A DNA stretch of 64,000 bases from a virus. The stretch spans positions 147,785 through 211,784 of the IMG/VR virus record IMGVR_UViG_3300044633_003049; one strand, 5' to 3'. The position numbers and the translations under genes are program-made. Under the pieces are notes generated by a model. That model was not told the DNA's origin and ran no database searches. It saw nothing but the letters and a program-made list of their open reading frames with translations. Positions 10,298 through 18,990 of the stretch are shown piece after piece (the first letter of the stretch is position 1; every line of letters begins with the position of its first letter).

Positions 10298-12130
10298 TTA
10301 ATATGTAGTCGTTCCTAATGTTTTGGTTCTAACTCTAATATCAGTATTAGGGAACCTTATTTGGAATATTTGATTAGACTTCATAAAAATGGTCATATCT
10401 GACTGTAATATTTCCTTAGTTAATGTGTCTTTGTATGCCATTGCGGTTTCTGATGAAGAATATAACCCACCAATCTTATTATACGCCCTGATATCAATTA
10501 CATTCACTACTCCAGGTATTTGACCAATATGTCTAATTAAATCTCCAATGAATAATGGGTCACCCATTTTTCTTTTAGAAATGTCAAAGAAATCTGTTGT
10601 ATCGTTAATTGCTGTTTTAACGACATCTGTTGGGTTTTCATTTTTGTCGATGACAATATCCATTTCCAATGATAAGTCAATAACTTCCCCACTTGCAATG
10701 TCAATATAATCATTTATCATTCTATATTCAGAAAGATATTCTATAATATTACTTTTTAATGTATTTGAAACTGTGTCAGATAAATTACCATTATCGTCAT
10801 AGGATAAAATTTTAATTTTTACCTTATTGTCTTCTTCAACGACGTTCACTTTTGCTGGTGCTCCAAATGTTGCTGGCATCACCTCAATTATTGATTTATA
10901 GTCATTTAAAGTAACCGCTCTATTTTGTGCAGCAAAATTATAAGAAATCATGTTTCTCAATTCTTCAATCGTTGGTTGATCTGCCCCACCGACAGCTGGA
11001 GTTACATTTGTAACCCTCATAGATTGTGTCACTTGTGTGTTAATGGTAGATTGAGGTCCGTTGATATCTAATTCCACATTATCAATACTCGTGATAACAT
11101 TCACACCTAAATTGGAATCTTTTCCTCCACCAACTCTGTATTTTATGAATAAGGTTGTACTTGATTTTGGTATTGCCCCCAATGACATATTATTAAGATA
11201 GGTTGAAAGATTAACTTTCATTGTACCATTCATATAACTATCTAAATTGTCTAATGGATCAACATTACCCGAACCAAATGTAACTGAAAAATATCCTTCT
11301 GGTGTATATTCAGTTATAAATTTATTTGTAACAATTTTATTAGTTCCAGCCTTAAAATTATTTTTATCTGATACTGCGGTCGGGTCCGGTACAAAAACTT
11401 TATCCTGTACCAAACTTTTAACTTCATACCATTTGTTTGTTAAATCACTAAATTCATTTGAAGTAGGATTAGTACCAAAGTTAGTACCATCTTTATGTAT
11501 AATACTACTAACACCTAACACATCTTGTTCGGGTAAATACAATTTTAAAAATGGCTTTTGGTCTAATGATGTGATTACTCTCCTATATATTCTTGTAACC
11601 CCATTAACTACCGCTTCTCTTTTTGTAATTGTATATGACACCAATGAATTATTTGCATTGAAATTTGGTATTTTTAATCTATTTGGTTCACCCTTACTAT
11701 TAAATGGGTCTGAAAAATCTACATCCTCTACGGTTTCAAAAATTTGTCCTCCTCCTGATACTTGTGTTCCTGATCTCATAATTCCCAAATATCTATCATC
11801 TTCTTTATCACCTCTAACTGGTACATTTATTGAGAAATCACATAACGCAACTGAAGGTCTTTTGCATGGTATTTTCATACCATAAGTTTTTGCAATATGA
11901 AATAATGATTGTCTTTGTTGAGCAAAATCTAACATTGTTTCTTGCCAAACTCTATCTATATGGAAGTGTAAGTTATCTGCTACCGCAGCATTTAAATCCA
12001 ATAATACTGAAAATATTGATGCGTCGTTGGTATTTTTAACCAAGTCAGGATAATATTGTGTTGTTAGATTTACTAACTCTTCTCTTAAACCTGCAAAATC
12101 TCTTGTTGCGTATGATATTTTTTTACTCAT
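10298..12130 (-). CDS. 6: Baseplate wedge protein gp6 (baseplate J-like)
   Basis: A 610-residue homologue of T4 gp6 (660 aa), the wedge subunit that forms the inner ring of the baseplate. The N-terminus carries the family signature SYATRDFAGLREELVN and DASIFSVLLDLNAAVADNL. The C-terminal third (QNRAVTLNDYKSIIEVMPA, then ILSYDDNGNLS and a strand-rich end) matches the baseplate J-like fold shared by gp6, P2 gpJ and Mu gp47. It starts one base after the gp25 stop, the T4 order 25-6. The name is secure; the exact domain borders are not. Confidence 0.9.
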   Translation of the reverse strand: MSKKISYATRDFAGLREELVNLTTQYYPDLVKNTNDASIFSVLLDLNAAVADNLHFHIDRVWQETMLDFAQQRQSLFHIAKTYGMKIPCKRPSVALCDFSINVPVRGDKEDDRYLGIMRSGTQVSGGGQIFETVEDVDFSDPFNSKGEPNRLKIPNFNANNSLVSYTITKREAVVNGVTRIYRRVITSLDQKPFLKLYLPEQDVLGVSSIIHKDGTNFGTNPTSNEFSDLTNKWYEVKSLVQDKVFVPDPTAVSDKNNFKAGTNKIVTNKFITEYTPEGYFSVTFGSGNVDPLDNLDSYMNGTMKVNLSTYLNNMSLGAIPKSSTTLFIKYRVGGGKDSNLGVNVITSIDNVELDINGPQSTINTQVTQSMRVTNVTPAVGGADQPTIEELRNMISYNFAAQNRAVTLNDYKSIIEVMPATFGAPAKVNVVEEDNKVKIKILSYDDNGNLSDTVSNTLKSNIIEYLSEYRMINDYIDIASGEVIDLSLEMDIVIDKNENPTDVVKTAINDTTDFFDISKRKMGDPLFIGDLIRHIGQIPGVVNVIDIRAYNKIGGLYSSSETAMAYKDTLTKEILQSDMTIFMKSNQIFQIRFPNTDIRVRTKTLGTTTY

Positions 12131-12131
12131 C

Positions 12132-12584
12132 TTAAATGTTTAGTATTATAAAATCCGAAGACGTAAAAGCTCCGTTATTTACTGTATATTCAATTTTAAC
12201 TACAGCCGTATGTGGTTTTTCAGAATCGCTTGAAACTCTAAAAAGTCTATTATCTTCATTTTCTTGTAGTGAATTAATTTGGTCTGGATCATCTTCCGCT
12301 GATACAACTACTATTGAGGTTAAATCCAAATTAGGAATATATTTTTTTACAGAATCTCGAATTTCACTTTCAATTAAACCGAATGTAACCGCATCGTTTT
12401 GGTCAAAGATGTATTGATATAATCTAGTACCAAAATCAGGTAAAAAATATCTACTACCCTTCTTTGTCAATAGGAGGTGTATTAAATCCGCTCTAATCTC
12501 TCTTTCGGGAGTACCAGTCATCTTTAAAAACTTTCCTTCTAAACTATCCCTAAATGGGAAATCTATTCCGTAGGTTGCTGCCAT
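12132..12584 (-). CDS. 25: Baseplate wedge protein gp25 (GPW/gp25 lysozyme-like)
   Basis: A protein of about 150 residues with the gp25/GPW signature: early IDFPF, TGTPEREIRADLIHLLLT, then GSRYFLPDFGTRLYQYIF. These wedge proteins have a lysozyme-like fold without activity and join sheath to baseplate. I chose ATG at 12584 (MAATYGIDFPF) over the in-frame TTG six bases upstream, because the TTG lies inside the TATTTATTG box. The gene ends one base before gp6. The C-terminal segment (VVKIEYTVNNGAF) completes the fold. T4 gp25 is 132 aa, so the length fits. Confidence 0.9.
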   Translation of the reverse strand: MAATYGIDFPFRDSLEGKFLKMTGTPEREIRADLIHLLLTKKGSRYFLPDFGTRLYQYIFDQNDAVTFGLIESEIRDSVKKYIPNLDLTSIVVVSAEDDPDQINSLQENEDNRLFRVSSDSEKPHTAVVKIEYTVNNGAFTSSDFIILNI

Positions 12585-12587
12585 ATT

Positions 12588-12596
12588 CAATAAATA
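12588..12596 (-). promoter_or_regulatory. Late-promoter-like box before gp25
   Basis: TATTTATTG on the coding strand, 3 bases before the ATG. It restarts the late baseplate operon downstream of the terminator at 12711-12747. Confidence 0.55.
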
Positions 12597-12614
12597 TAAA
12601 CAATACGAAAATGG

Positions 12615-12779
12615 TTATGTATCTTCTTTTATTTTTGTATTCCCTTTTTGATGTGGAGGTAAGTAAGGACATCCTGAACATCCATTACCACAACAGTACC
12701 CTCTCTTTAATAAAAAAAGAGAAGTCAGAACCATAAGTCCTGACTTCCCATCTATGTAATAATCTACCCCTTCTACCAT
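12615..12779 (-). CDS. Small Cys-rich DUF5522-like protein, 54 aa
   Basis: A 54-codon gene starts with an ATG that shares one base with the ribonucleotide reductase stop codon (TAATG), so it is translationally coupled. The protein has an N-terminal DYYIDGKSGLMVLTSLF, then KRGYCCGNGCSGCPYLPPH. This matches, from memory, a family of ~50-residue bacterial proteins (DUF5522) with an invariant RGYCCGxGCxHCPY core. I associate it with Bacteroidota. The usual His in the core is Ser here. Four Cys in CC-x3-C-x2-C spacing suggest metal binding; the function is unknown. An intrinsic terminator is encoded inside its first half. It was probably acquired from a host. Confidence 0.75.
   Translation of the reverse strand: MVEGVDYYIDGKSGLMVLTSLFLLKRGYCCGNGCSGCPYLPPHQKGNTKIKEDT
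12711..12747 (-). terminator. Intrinsic terminator inside the DUF5522-like gene
   Basis: In the minus direction there is an 8-bp stem (GAAGTCAG/CTGACTTC, 12740-12747 with 12721-12728) and an 11-base loop. It is followed by TCTTTTTTT (T-run 12712-12718). It separates the replication block from gp25-gp6. Confidence 0.75.
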
Positions 12780-15040
12780 TAGATACTTGTAATTTCACAA
12801 CTTCCACCAGAACATGCTTGAGCCGCAAAGTCACTAATATCTTTATATTGAGGTCTGTCTAAAATTTCACCAAAATTAACTTCTTTAAATTGACGAGTGA
12901 TGGTTTCCCACTTATAAAATAAATGGACGTCTTTTAAACAATAAACCATTTTCTTCATATCACCTTTAAAGTAATTCTTTGCAAATTTCTTCGCTCTTGA
13001 TAACCAATATTCTTTTAATAAAACTTGTTCTCTTGTTCCTGTTAAAGTTATACTTCTATCCAATAAAGTATCACAAGCTAACCATAAGTTTTGATTAAAG
13101 TAATGTAAACCATCAATGATTAAACCTGACGCTAAAATTGAACCTTTACCATATTGTTCAATAATATCTTCTAAATTCAATACTGAAGTGAATGGTGCTT
13201 GGTTAAAATCTTTATCTCCGTAATCAGACATAAAACTTACAGCAGTAAAGAAATCTCTTTCTTCCCAAATGTAATCAACAATCGCATCTTTGTCATCAAT
13301 AATGACGGTACAAGATGTATTATGATTAACTCCTTTGTAAGCACATAATTCATGATTAGTTCCGGCATTTACCCAATGTTGTTGAACTAATTTAATTAAT
13401 TCAAGATGTTTAATTCCTTTCATGTCCTTTTTGAATAAACCAACTTTTGGGTTTTCAACAGGAACAAAAACAACGTAATCACTTTTAGTTGATGACCATA
13501 CACTCTCTTCCAATAAGAATCCCATATTGTCAACTAACCATTTTGCGGTGTTACTTTCTTTATTCAATTGCATAATACGGAAATACTTTTCAGAATGTTC
13601 AGGGTGAATACCTGAAGCGGTTCCTAATACAACTGATGCGTTACCTGAAGGTTTAACACAAGTAGTTCTTGCAGCTTGGTTAATACCAATAACCGCAGCA
13701 ACTTCTTTATTTGTGTCTTTTACCATTTGAGCACCTTCTTCTAATAATTCTGCATTGAATAATTTTGGATTGTTCATCCAACCTGTAATACTAACACCTA
13801 ATAAAGCCTCCCTTTCAAAAATCTTTCTACTTGTTTCACCTAAGTAAGGGAAACTTGTATATCCTGCTTGTAGTGTACCTAAGATAGACGCATCTTTACA
13901 AGCCTTTAAAAATTTATCTTTTGTAGTTGCCTTCTCCGCATTAATTTCAGTTAAGTTACAACCTTGAATACCAAATTTTTCTTTATTGTTTTTAACATAT
14001 TCTTCAACATCATCATATTTGATTTTAGAAAAATCTACAGTATCTAATACAGGTATTTTTAAAATTTCAAAACATGGGTTGAACATATCAAACCAACTAT
14101 TTGCAAATACGAATCCAATATCGTTAGCACCATCATTAAGTTGTACCAAGTAATTAAATTGTTCTTTTTGAACTTCACTTCTTAATAACAAAACTGAGTT
14201 ATTACTACGACCTCTTTGTGGATTTTCATTTCTCCAATTCCCTGTTTTAGCGTGAATCATTTCAGTATCGTTAGGGTCAACAATCATATTCAACGCTGAA
14301 CGTCTAACACCACCTGATAATACAGCATCTGCCGAATGACAAATAATATCAAACGCTAAAATTGGTCTGATTTTATTTCCTTCATTAGTTAACCACTTTT
14401 CAATTAACGCTTCTATCTTTTCTAAAGATTGTTTTAATCCTTCGGGGCCAGGTGCTTTAAAACCACCACTAATGAATGCTCCTTTTTCTCTGATTTGTGA
14501 ATAATCAAATTTTACTTCATATCCAGCAAATTCAGGGAAAGGTTGTTCATCAACAAAATATGATGACATAATAACTCCCAATGAGTTTGCCCATCCTTCA
14601 ATACTATCTTCAATTACATATGTTTTAGTACCTAAAGTTCTTTTTTGAATTTTACTTAAATTATTAACAAATGGAATTGATAGTCCTCCACCGAAACCAC
14701 AACCAGATAATGCAAGATAAAATATCTCTTGAAATACTCTATTACGAGCAATGTGTCCTGATGTACAGTTAAACATTCTCGTGTTGTGTTTCATAATTTG
14801 TTCGTGTCTGTATTGTAAATTTCTTTGTGAAGCCAATACCGCCTGATCTTTCATACTTTCTAACGCCGACTCTAAATACGGTTCCACCGTTTTTTTATAG
14901 TTCACATATTTTTTTCTGTGTCCATCTATGATATTTTCACATGCGTCTTCCCATGTTTCATACCTTCCTTTATCTTCCAACCATTTGAAATAGTCCGAGT
15001 GTAACTTCAAGTCACTCAGAAATTTTTTACCTTTCTGCAT
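12779..15040 (-). CDS. nrdJ: Class II (adenosylcobalamin-dependent) ribonucleotide reductase
   Basis: A 753-residue protein, close in size to the monomeric Lactobacillus leichmannii enzyme (739 aa). It makes deoxynucleotides for phage replication without oxygen or a separate radical subunit. Visible active-site parts are SGCGFGGG (~115, first redox Cys), NPCFEI (~322-327, thiyl radical Cys and catalytic Glu; NPCGE in many relatives) and GCNLTEI (~362, second redox Cys). A C-terminal CSGGSC (743-748) matches the swinging dithiol that is re-reduced by thioredoxin. No NrdB-type subunit is seen nearby. The gene is last in the block helicase-reductase and couples to the small Cys-rich gene. Dependence on host B12 is inferred from the class. 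Confidence 0.9.
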   Translation of the reverse strand: MQKGKKFLSDLKLHSDYFKWLEDKGRYETWEDACENIIDGHRKKYVNYKKTVEPYLESALESMKDQAVLASQRNLQYRHEQIMKHNTRMFNCTSGHIARNRVFQEIFYLALSGCGFGGGLSIPFVNNLSKIQKRTLGTKTYVIEDSIEGWANSLGVIMSSYFVDEQPFPEFAGYEVKFDYSQIREKGAFISGGFKAPGPEGLKQSLEKIEALIEKWLTNEGNKIRPILAFDIICHSADAVLSGGVRRSALNMIVDPNDTEMIHAKTGNWRNENPQRGRSNNSVLLLRSEVQKEQFNYLVQLNDGANDIGFVFANSWFDMFNPCFEILKIPVLDTVDFSKIKYDDVEEYVKNNKEKFGIQGCNLTEINAEKATTKDKFLKACKDASILGTLQAGYTSFPYLGETSRKIFEREALLGVSITGWMNNPKLFNAELLEEGAQMVKDTNKEVAAVIGINQAARTTCVKPSGNASVVLGTASGIHPEHSEKYFRIMQLNKESNTAKWLVDNMGFLLEESVWSSTKSDYVVFVPVENPKVGLFKKDMKGIKHLELIKLVQQHWVNAGTNHELCAYKGVNHNTSCTVIIDDKDAIVDYIWEERDFFTAVSFMSDYGDKDFNQAPFTSVLNLEDIIEQYGKGSILASGLIIDGLHYFNQNLWLACDTLLDRSITLTGTREQVLLKEYWLSRAKKFAKNYFKGDMKKMVYCLKDVHLFYKWETITRQFKEVNFGEILDRPQYKDISDFAAQACSGGSCEITSI

Positions 15041-15059
15041 TTCTAAACTTTGTTTTTTT

Positions 15060-16445
15060 TTATTTACTTATTATTTGTGTCTTCTTCTCTTGTGCCTTTT
15101 TGTAAACTTCGGCAACTCTATTAGCTCTTTTTTGTACCTCGTCTTGTTCATGACCTAATAAGGTATTTTGTGATTCCGTATCAATAATTAAAAATTCATT
15201 ATTAAATTTACAATTTTGAAATACCACACCATCTTTACCAATACGTGATTTCAATAATGTAAGTGTTGCCAAATTATGTTCCTTTTGTTCTAATGTTTTA
15301 CCAATAGATAATATAACGTGAGCAATTTGAGCCTTCTTAATTGAACCTCCCATTTGGTCACCAGTCACAACTTCGCTTGAAATAGATTCACGGTTACCTT
15401 GTGTTGCCGTCCATATTGCCATTTCAAATTCACCCGTCATAGATTCCAAACTTCTCATAACCGAACCCTCTCCTTTCCATTCTTCACCATTTGTTGATTT
15501 GTCAGATGAAATACAATCAACATAATCTAACACTAATAAATCCACTTTAATTCCATCTGAATTCATCTTTCTGATTTTATTTTTAATTTCAGAAACAGTT
15601 ACATTATCACTCGCCAATTTCAATAATTTCAAACTTCCTTTTGATCTTGTTTGTGCTTCCTCAACTTTTTCTTTAACCATATCTTTAAATTCTGGTTGTT
15701 GGTCTGGAGCAATTTCTGACCAAATAGTATAATGTTTTCTTTTAATATTACCTGGGTTGTCTTCAAAAAATATTTGAACTACGTTATAACCTAAGTTATA
15801 AGCCGTGTTTGCAAACTTCGTAAGTAAGGTAGTTTTACCAGTACCAGTAGGTGCTAATACAACTCCTAATTCTCCTATCCCTAACCCACCCTTAAGTAAG
15901 TTGTCAATTCCCACAATGCCTGTCGGTAATGGGTGTCTAAAGTCCTGTTCTAACGCTGCATCAATATCGTGGAATACATCAGTTGTTTCATCATTAGAAA
16001 TACCAACTTGTAATGCTTTTTGGATAATTTCTTCAATCTTATTATACGCTTCAAATTCACCACTTTCAATAATACTCTGTACGTTTTTTAACTCTCTTTT
16101 CAAGTTTTGTTGTTTACAGAAATTAAGTGCAGTGTCTTTTACATATTCAATTTGTGATTCATTATTTTTAATTGCCTCTAATGTATCTACGTGAACTTTG
16201 GAAGAGTCTTTGTTACCACCTTCAGCCATAATTTTCTGTGCCAATGTATTGTAATCAGGAATTTTATTATATGCCTTATATAATTCCTTTGTATTTTCCA
16301 TAATAAATTTAAATGAACTGTTGTCAAAAAATTTACTTTCTAATACATCAATAATGGTCTCACCATATTTCTTATCTTCAATAATCGCTTTTATTAGGGA
16401 TTGTTGAAACGAAAATCCCAAATACCCAAAATTCCTTTCTTCCAT
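15060..16445 (-). CDS. 41: Replicative DNA helicase, DnaB/gp41-like
   Basis: A 461-residue hexameric 5'-3' helicase (T4 gp41 has 475). An alpha-helical N-terminal domain (~1-150) is followed by the RecA-like motor. Walker A is APTGTGKTT (~198-206), Walker B is DLLVLDYVD (~300), and a Q/R-finger region holds TQGNRES and GDQMGGSIKKAQIA. It unwinds the fork for the polymerase encoded at 45.5-48.4 kb. Its partner primase and loader (gp61, gp59) are not in this window. It lies between the exonuclease pair and the reductase. The family is secure. Confidence 0.9.
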   Translation of the reverse strand: MEERNFGYLGFSFQQSLIKAIIEDKKYGETIIDVLESKFFDNSSFKFIMENTKELYKAYNKIPDYNTLAQKIMAEGGNKDSSKVHVDTLEAIKNNESQIEYVKDTALNFCKQQNLKRELKNVQSIIESGEFEAYNKIEEIIQKALQVGISNDETTDVFHDIDAALEQDFRHPLPTGIVGIDNLLKGGLGIGELGVVLAPTGTGKTTLLTKFANTAYNLGYNVVQIFFEDNPGNIKRKHYTIWSEIAPDQQPEFKDMVKEKVEEAQTRSKGSLKLLKLASDNVTVSEIKNKIRKMNSDGIKVDLLVLDYVDCISSDKSTNGEEWKGEGSVMRSLESMTGEFEMAIWTATQGNRESISSEVVTGDQMGGSIKKAQIAHVILSIGKTLEQKEHNLATLTLLKSRIGKDGVVFQNCKFNNEFLIIDTESQNTLLGHEQDEVQKRANRVAEVYKKAQEKKTQIISK

Positions 16446-16470
16446 GTTTTGTTTTTATATATGTTTTAAA

Positions 16471-16929
16471 TTATAGCTCGTGTTGTAGATATTTCGTCTC
16501 TAATTCTTCGGTTGATAAAATGTCAGTTAAATCTGACAAAATTGTTTTCAATCTCGGACGAATGTCTACCGTATATCTTACTTTCGGATGGTAATAATAT
16601 GCGGGGAATATCCTTTGAATAAATACATCGTCCCCCAACTTAATTTCCATTAAAAAATGTTCTTTTTCTTTGGTTTCATCACTTTCCACAGAGTCCATAT
16701 TAAGGATATAGTTTTGATTCTCACATAGATAGTTGGAACTTTTTATTTTCAAATCGTGTGAAATATCTTCACAAATATTTTTTATATAGTAGTGAAGGTC
16801 CATTGAACGTCTCGCTTGGTCAACGTGGTCTCTCACGTTAAAAAATCTTTGACACACAATGTGTCCTTCTAAAGACAAAAGAAATTCAAATTTCGTAATG
16901 TTGTCTTGGTTTTGGTAATCTCTACTCAT
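16471..16929 (-). CDS. Conserved-context protein of unknown function, 152 aa
   Basis: A 152-residue mixed helix/strand protein starting MSRDYQNQDNITKFEFLLSL, with no motif I recognise. It overlaps the end of the exonuclease gene by 8 bases and precedes the helicase, so it is transcribed with the replication genes. Its size and position would suit a replication accessory factor, for example a helicase loader, but nothing in the sequence shows this. Confidence 0.75.
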   Translation of the reverse strand: MSRDYQNQDNITKFEFLLSLEGHIVCQRFFNVRDHVDQARRSMDLHYYIKNICEDISHDLKIKSSNYLCENQNYILNMDSVESDETKEKEHFLMEIKLGDDVFIQRIFPAYYYHPKVRYTVDIRPRLKTILSDLTDILSTEELETKYLQHEL

Positions 16930-17950
16930 TGGTTTTTACTTTAATTGTTTTTGTTTTTATTTTATTTTTTTCTTTTCTTGTTAAACGTAAGAATGGATTT
17001 AAAAACTTTGTCCATGCGTCATCTGATTTGGGTAACATATTGAACAGTCCATCGTCCATCATCATTTTCATTGCGTTTTTATAAGATCTTCCTTCTTGGT
17101 CTAATGACTCGTTTATTAGAAGGTCAATGTTTTCTTTCGCCTCATCACTTAAAAAAGGTTCATCCAAACTCACGATACGATTGTTTACGTCAAAGAACTC
17201 TTCCCCAAATACTCCGTGTTTAGTAACACCTGTTAGTAAATTTGTAATTAATTTGTTGTGTTTGTCTTGTTCAAAAAGAAGTTCACTCCTTTCTTTAACT
17301 TGTTGAACTGAGATTGATTCGGTTCTAAGTTCAGGGAAAAAAGATAGAAATCTTTTAACACCCATTCCTTTAATTCCTGCAATGTTGTCTGACGAATCAC
17401 CACATATCATCTTAACCAACCTAACGTTTTCAATTAAGATGTCTTCTTTGTCATAAACTATCGTATCATTTTGTTTGTATAACTTTCCGTGAGACGGATT
17501 GTAAATTTGTGTGTTTTCTGAAACCAATTGGGTGAGGTCTCCGTCTGAAGAATAAATTATTTTATTTTCATCTGGTGAGTTTTGTGTGTAATAAGCAATG
17601 TTATCATCTGTCTCACAAAATTCATATTCACCCTGTCTTACATATAGTTCTTCAAGATATTGTTTAACCCTATCTCTTTGACTTAAATAAGATTGTAATT
17701 CTTCTTCCGACCTTAATCTTGAACGTCGGTTTTCCTTGTAATGAATGTATATTTTCTTTCGGTTTTGTGAACCTTCGTGTCCATCCCAAAATACTACAAT
17801 CTTATCTAAATGGTAGTACTCAAACGCTCTCCTAAGAGTATTAAGGAAATGATATATTCCCCCAACATGTTGTCCTTTATGAAAAGCATTTTTGACACCG
17901 TAAAAACCAATTGTGAGTAGATTGTCTCCATCAACAAGTAAAACCGACAT
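16922..17950 (-). CDS. rnh: 5'-3' exonuclease / flap endonuclease (T4 RNase H-like)
   Basis: A 342-residue FEN/PIN-type nuclease that removes RNA primers from lagging strands. Metal-binding acidic clusters are visible: LLVDGDN at the N-terminus, VVFWDGHEG (~55-65), YSSDGDLTQL and CGDSSDNIAG. The helix-3-turn-helix DNA-binding motif GIKGMGVKRFLSFF (~188-200) follows at the expected spacing. T4 rnh is 305 aa. Translation ends 8 bases inside the next gene. It belongs to the gp32-uvsX-rnh-helicase block. Confidence 0.9.
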   Translation of the reverse strand: MSVLLVDGDNLLTIGFYGVKNAFHKGQHVGGIYHFLNTLRRAFEYYHLDKIVVFWDGHEGSQNRKKIYIHYKENRRSRLRSEEELQSYLSQRDRVKQYLEELYVRQGEYEFCETDDNIAYYTQNSPDENKIIYSSDGDLTQLVSENTQIYNPSHGKLYKQNDTIVYDKEDILIENVRLVKMICGDSSDNIAGIKGMGVKRFLSFFPELRTESISVQQVKERSELLFEQDKHNKLITNLLTGVTKHGVFGEEFFDVNNRIVSLDEPFLSDEAKENIDLLINESLDQEGRSYKNAMKMMMDDGLFNMLPKSDDAWTKFLNPFLRLTRKEKNKIKTKTIKVKTNE

Positions 17951-17960
17951 TTAAAATAAT

Positions 17961-18941
17961 TTATAGATCACTTTCTTCTGTTACAACTTCTACGTCTGCG
18001 ATGTCTGTAACATTAACACCTAACATCTTACTGATGTAATCACCACTTTCTTTTTTATATTCCTCGATAGATTTCTTCTCTTCAGCGTCTTCTCTACCTG
18101 GCATAAATCCGTGTGATGTAACCAAGATACGTCCATCCTCATATCCTAAACCATTGATGTGGTTTTTCATAATTGAGATTTTTGTTCTTGTTGCAATTTT
18201 AACTTTTCTCTTATCTTTAGTGATAGAGATTTTAGTTGTTCCCGCTCCTTTTTGATTACCAAATAAGAATACAATACTTGAGTTTAACCAAATTGCTTCA
18301 CCGCCCTTTGCTTTAATCTTTGGTTGTCCAAAAGGATTGTCAGGTAATTCTACCCAAGGTTGGTTTACAATGATTAACGTGTTTGTATAAGGTTTATCTG
18401 TTCTTCTTGAACCTGAGATACGTTGATTAATACCCATTCCAATTTTGTCAGCTAATACCGACGCATTGTGTTGTTTACCACCTTTACCATCATATGTCAT
18501 CTTACATGGAACTGAACCAACCGAATCCCAAAGAATTAATAAATCGTGAGGTAAATCACCTTTTTCTTGTGCATCTAATAGTTCATTTATATATTCTGTA
18601 ATTTGCTCAATATACTCAAAATCACTATTAAAAAGGTAGTCTCCGTCTTTATTAAACCCCATTAATTCGGCGTGGTCCCAACTCCATTTTTGTTCTGTAA
18701 TTACAAACACAGGAACAACACCTTTCTTTTGTGCATCTACCGCTGCCTTTACAAGTGCTGTAGTTTTACCCGTATCACTATGTCCTAATAACATATTGAT
18801 GTGTCCCATTGCAGGACCTGGAATACCACAAGCATCCAAGAAAGCATCTCCCAAATCAAAGAAACGGTCTGGTTTATATTCGGCCTCTTTTGAGAATTTT
18901 TTTTTAATTGCTGAAAAATCTGTTTTTTTAATACCTGCCAT
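17961..18941 (-). CDS. uvsX: UvsX/RecA-like recombinase
   Basis: A 326-residue strand-exchange ATPase, shorter than T4 UvsX (391). Walker A is LLGHSDTGKTTALVKA (~49-64), Walker B is DLLILWDSVGS (~133-143), and the L2-like segment is NTLIIVNQPWVELPDNPFGQ. The C-terminus is acidic (VEVVTEESDL), as in RecA. It loads on gp32-covered single strands for recombination-dependent replication. A terminator lies between it and gp32, so it probably also has its own promoter or relies on read-through. Confidence 0.9.
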   Translation of the reverse strand: MAGIKKTDFSAIKKKFSKEAEYKPDRFFDLGDAFLDACGIPGPAMGHINMLLGHSDTGKTTALVKAAVDAQKKGVVPVFVITEQKWSWDHAELMGFNKDGDYLFNSDFEYIEQITEYINELLDAQEKGDLPHDLLILWDSVGSVPCKMTYDGKGGKQHNASVLADKIGMGINQRISGSRRTDKPYTNTLIIVNQPWVELPDNPFGQPKIKAKGGEAIWLNSSIVFLFGNQKGAGTTKISITKDKRKVKIATRTKISIMKNHINGLGYEDGRILVTSHGFMPGREDAEEKKSIEEYKKESGDYISKMLGVNVTDIADVEVVTEESDL

Positions 18942-18953
18942 GTTTTTGTTTTT

Positions 18954-18981
18954 AAAAATGGGGCGGATATTTCACCACCCC
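18954..18981 (-). terminator. Intrinsic terminator between gp32 and uvsX
   Basis: In the minus direction GGGGTGG pairs with CCGCCCC (one G-U pair; 18975-18981 with 18960-18966). The loop has 8 bases, and ATTTTTAAA follows. It is probably partial, tuning high gp32 against lower downstream expression. Confidence 0.75.
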
Positions 18982-18990
18982 GTTAAATAA

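Noticed and set aside
11247-11885. 212-codon plus-strand ORF opposite gp6
   Set aside because: Antisense to a well-supported gp6 gene; no motif and no independent support.
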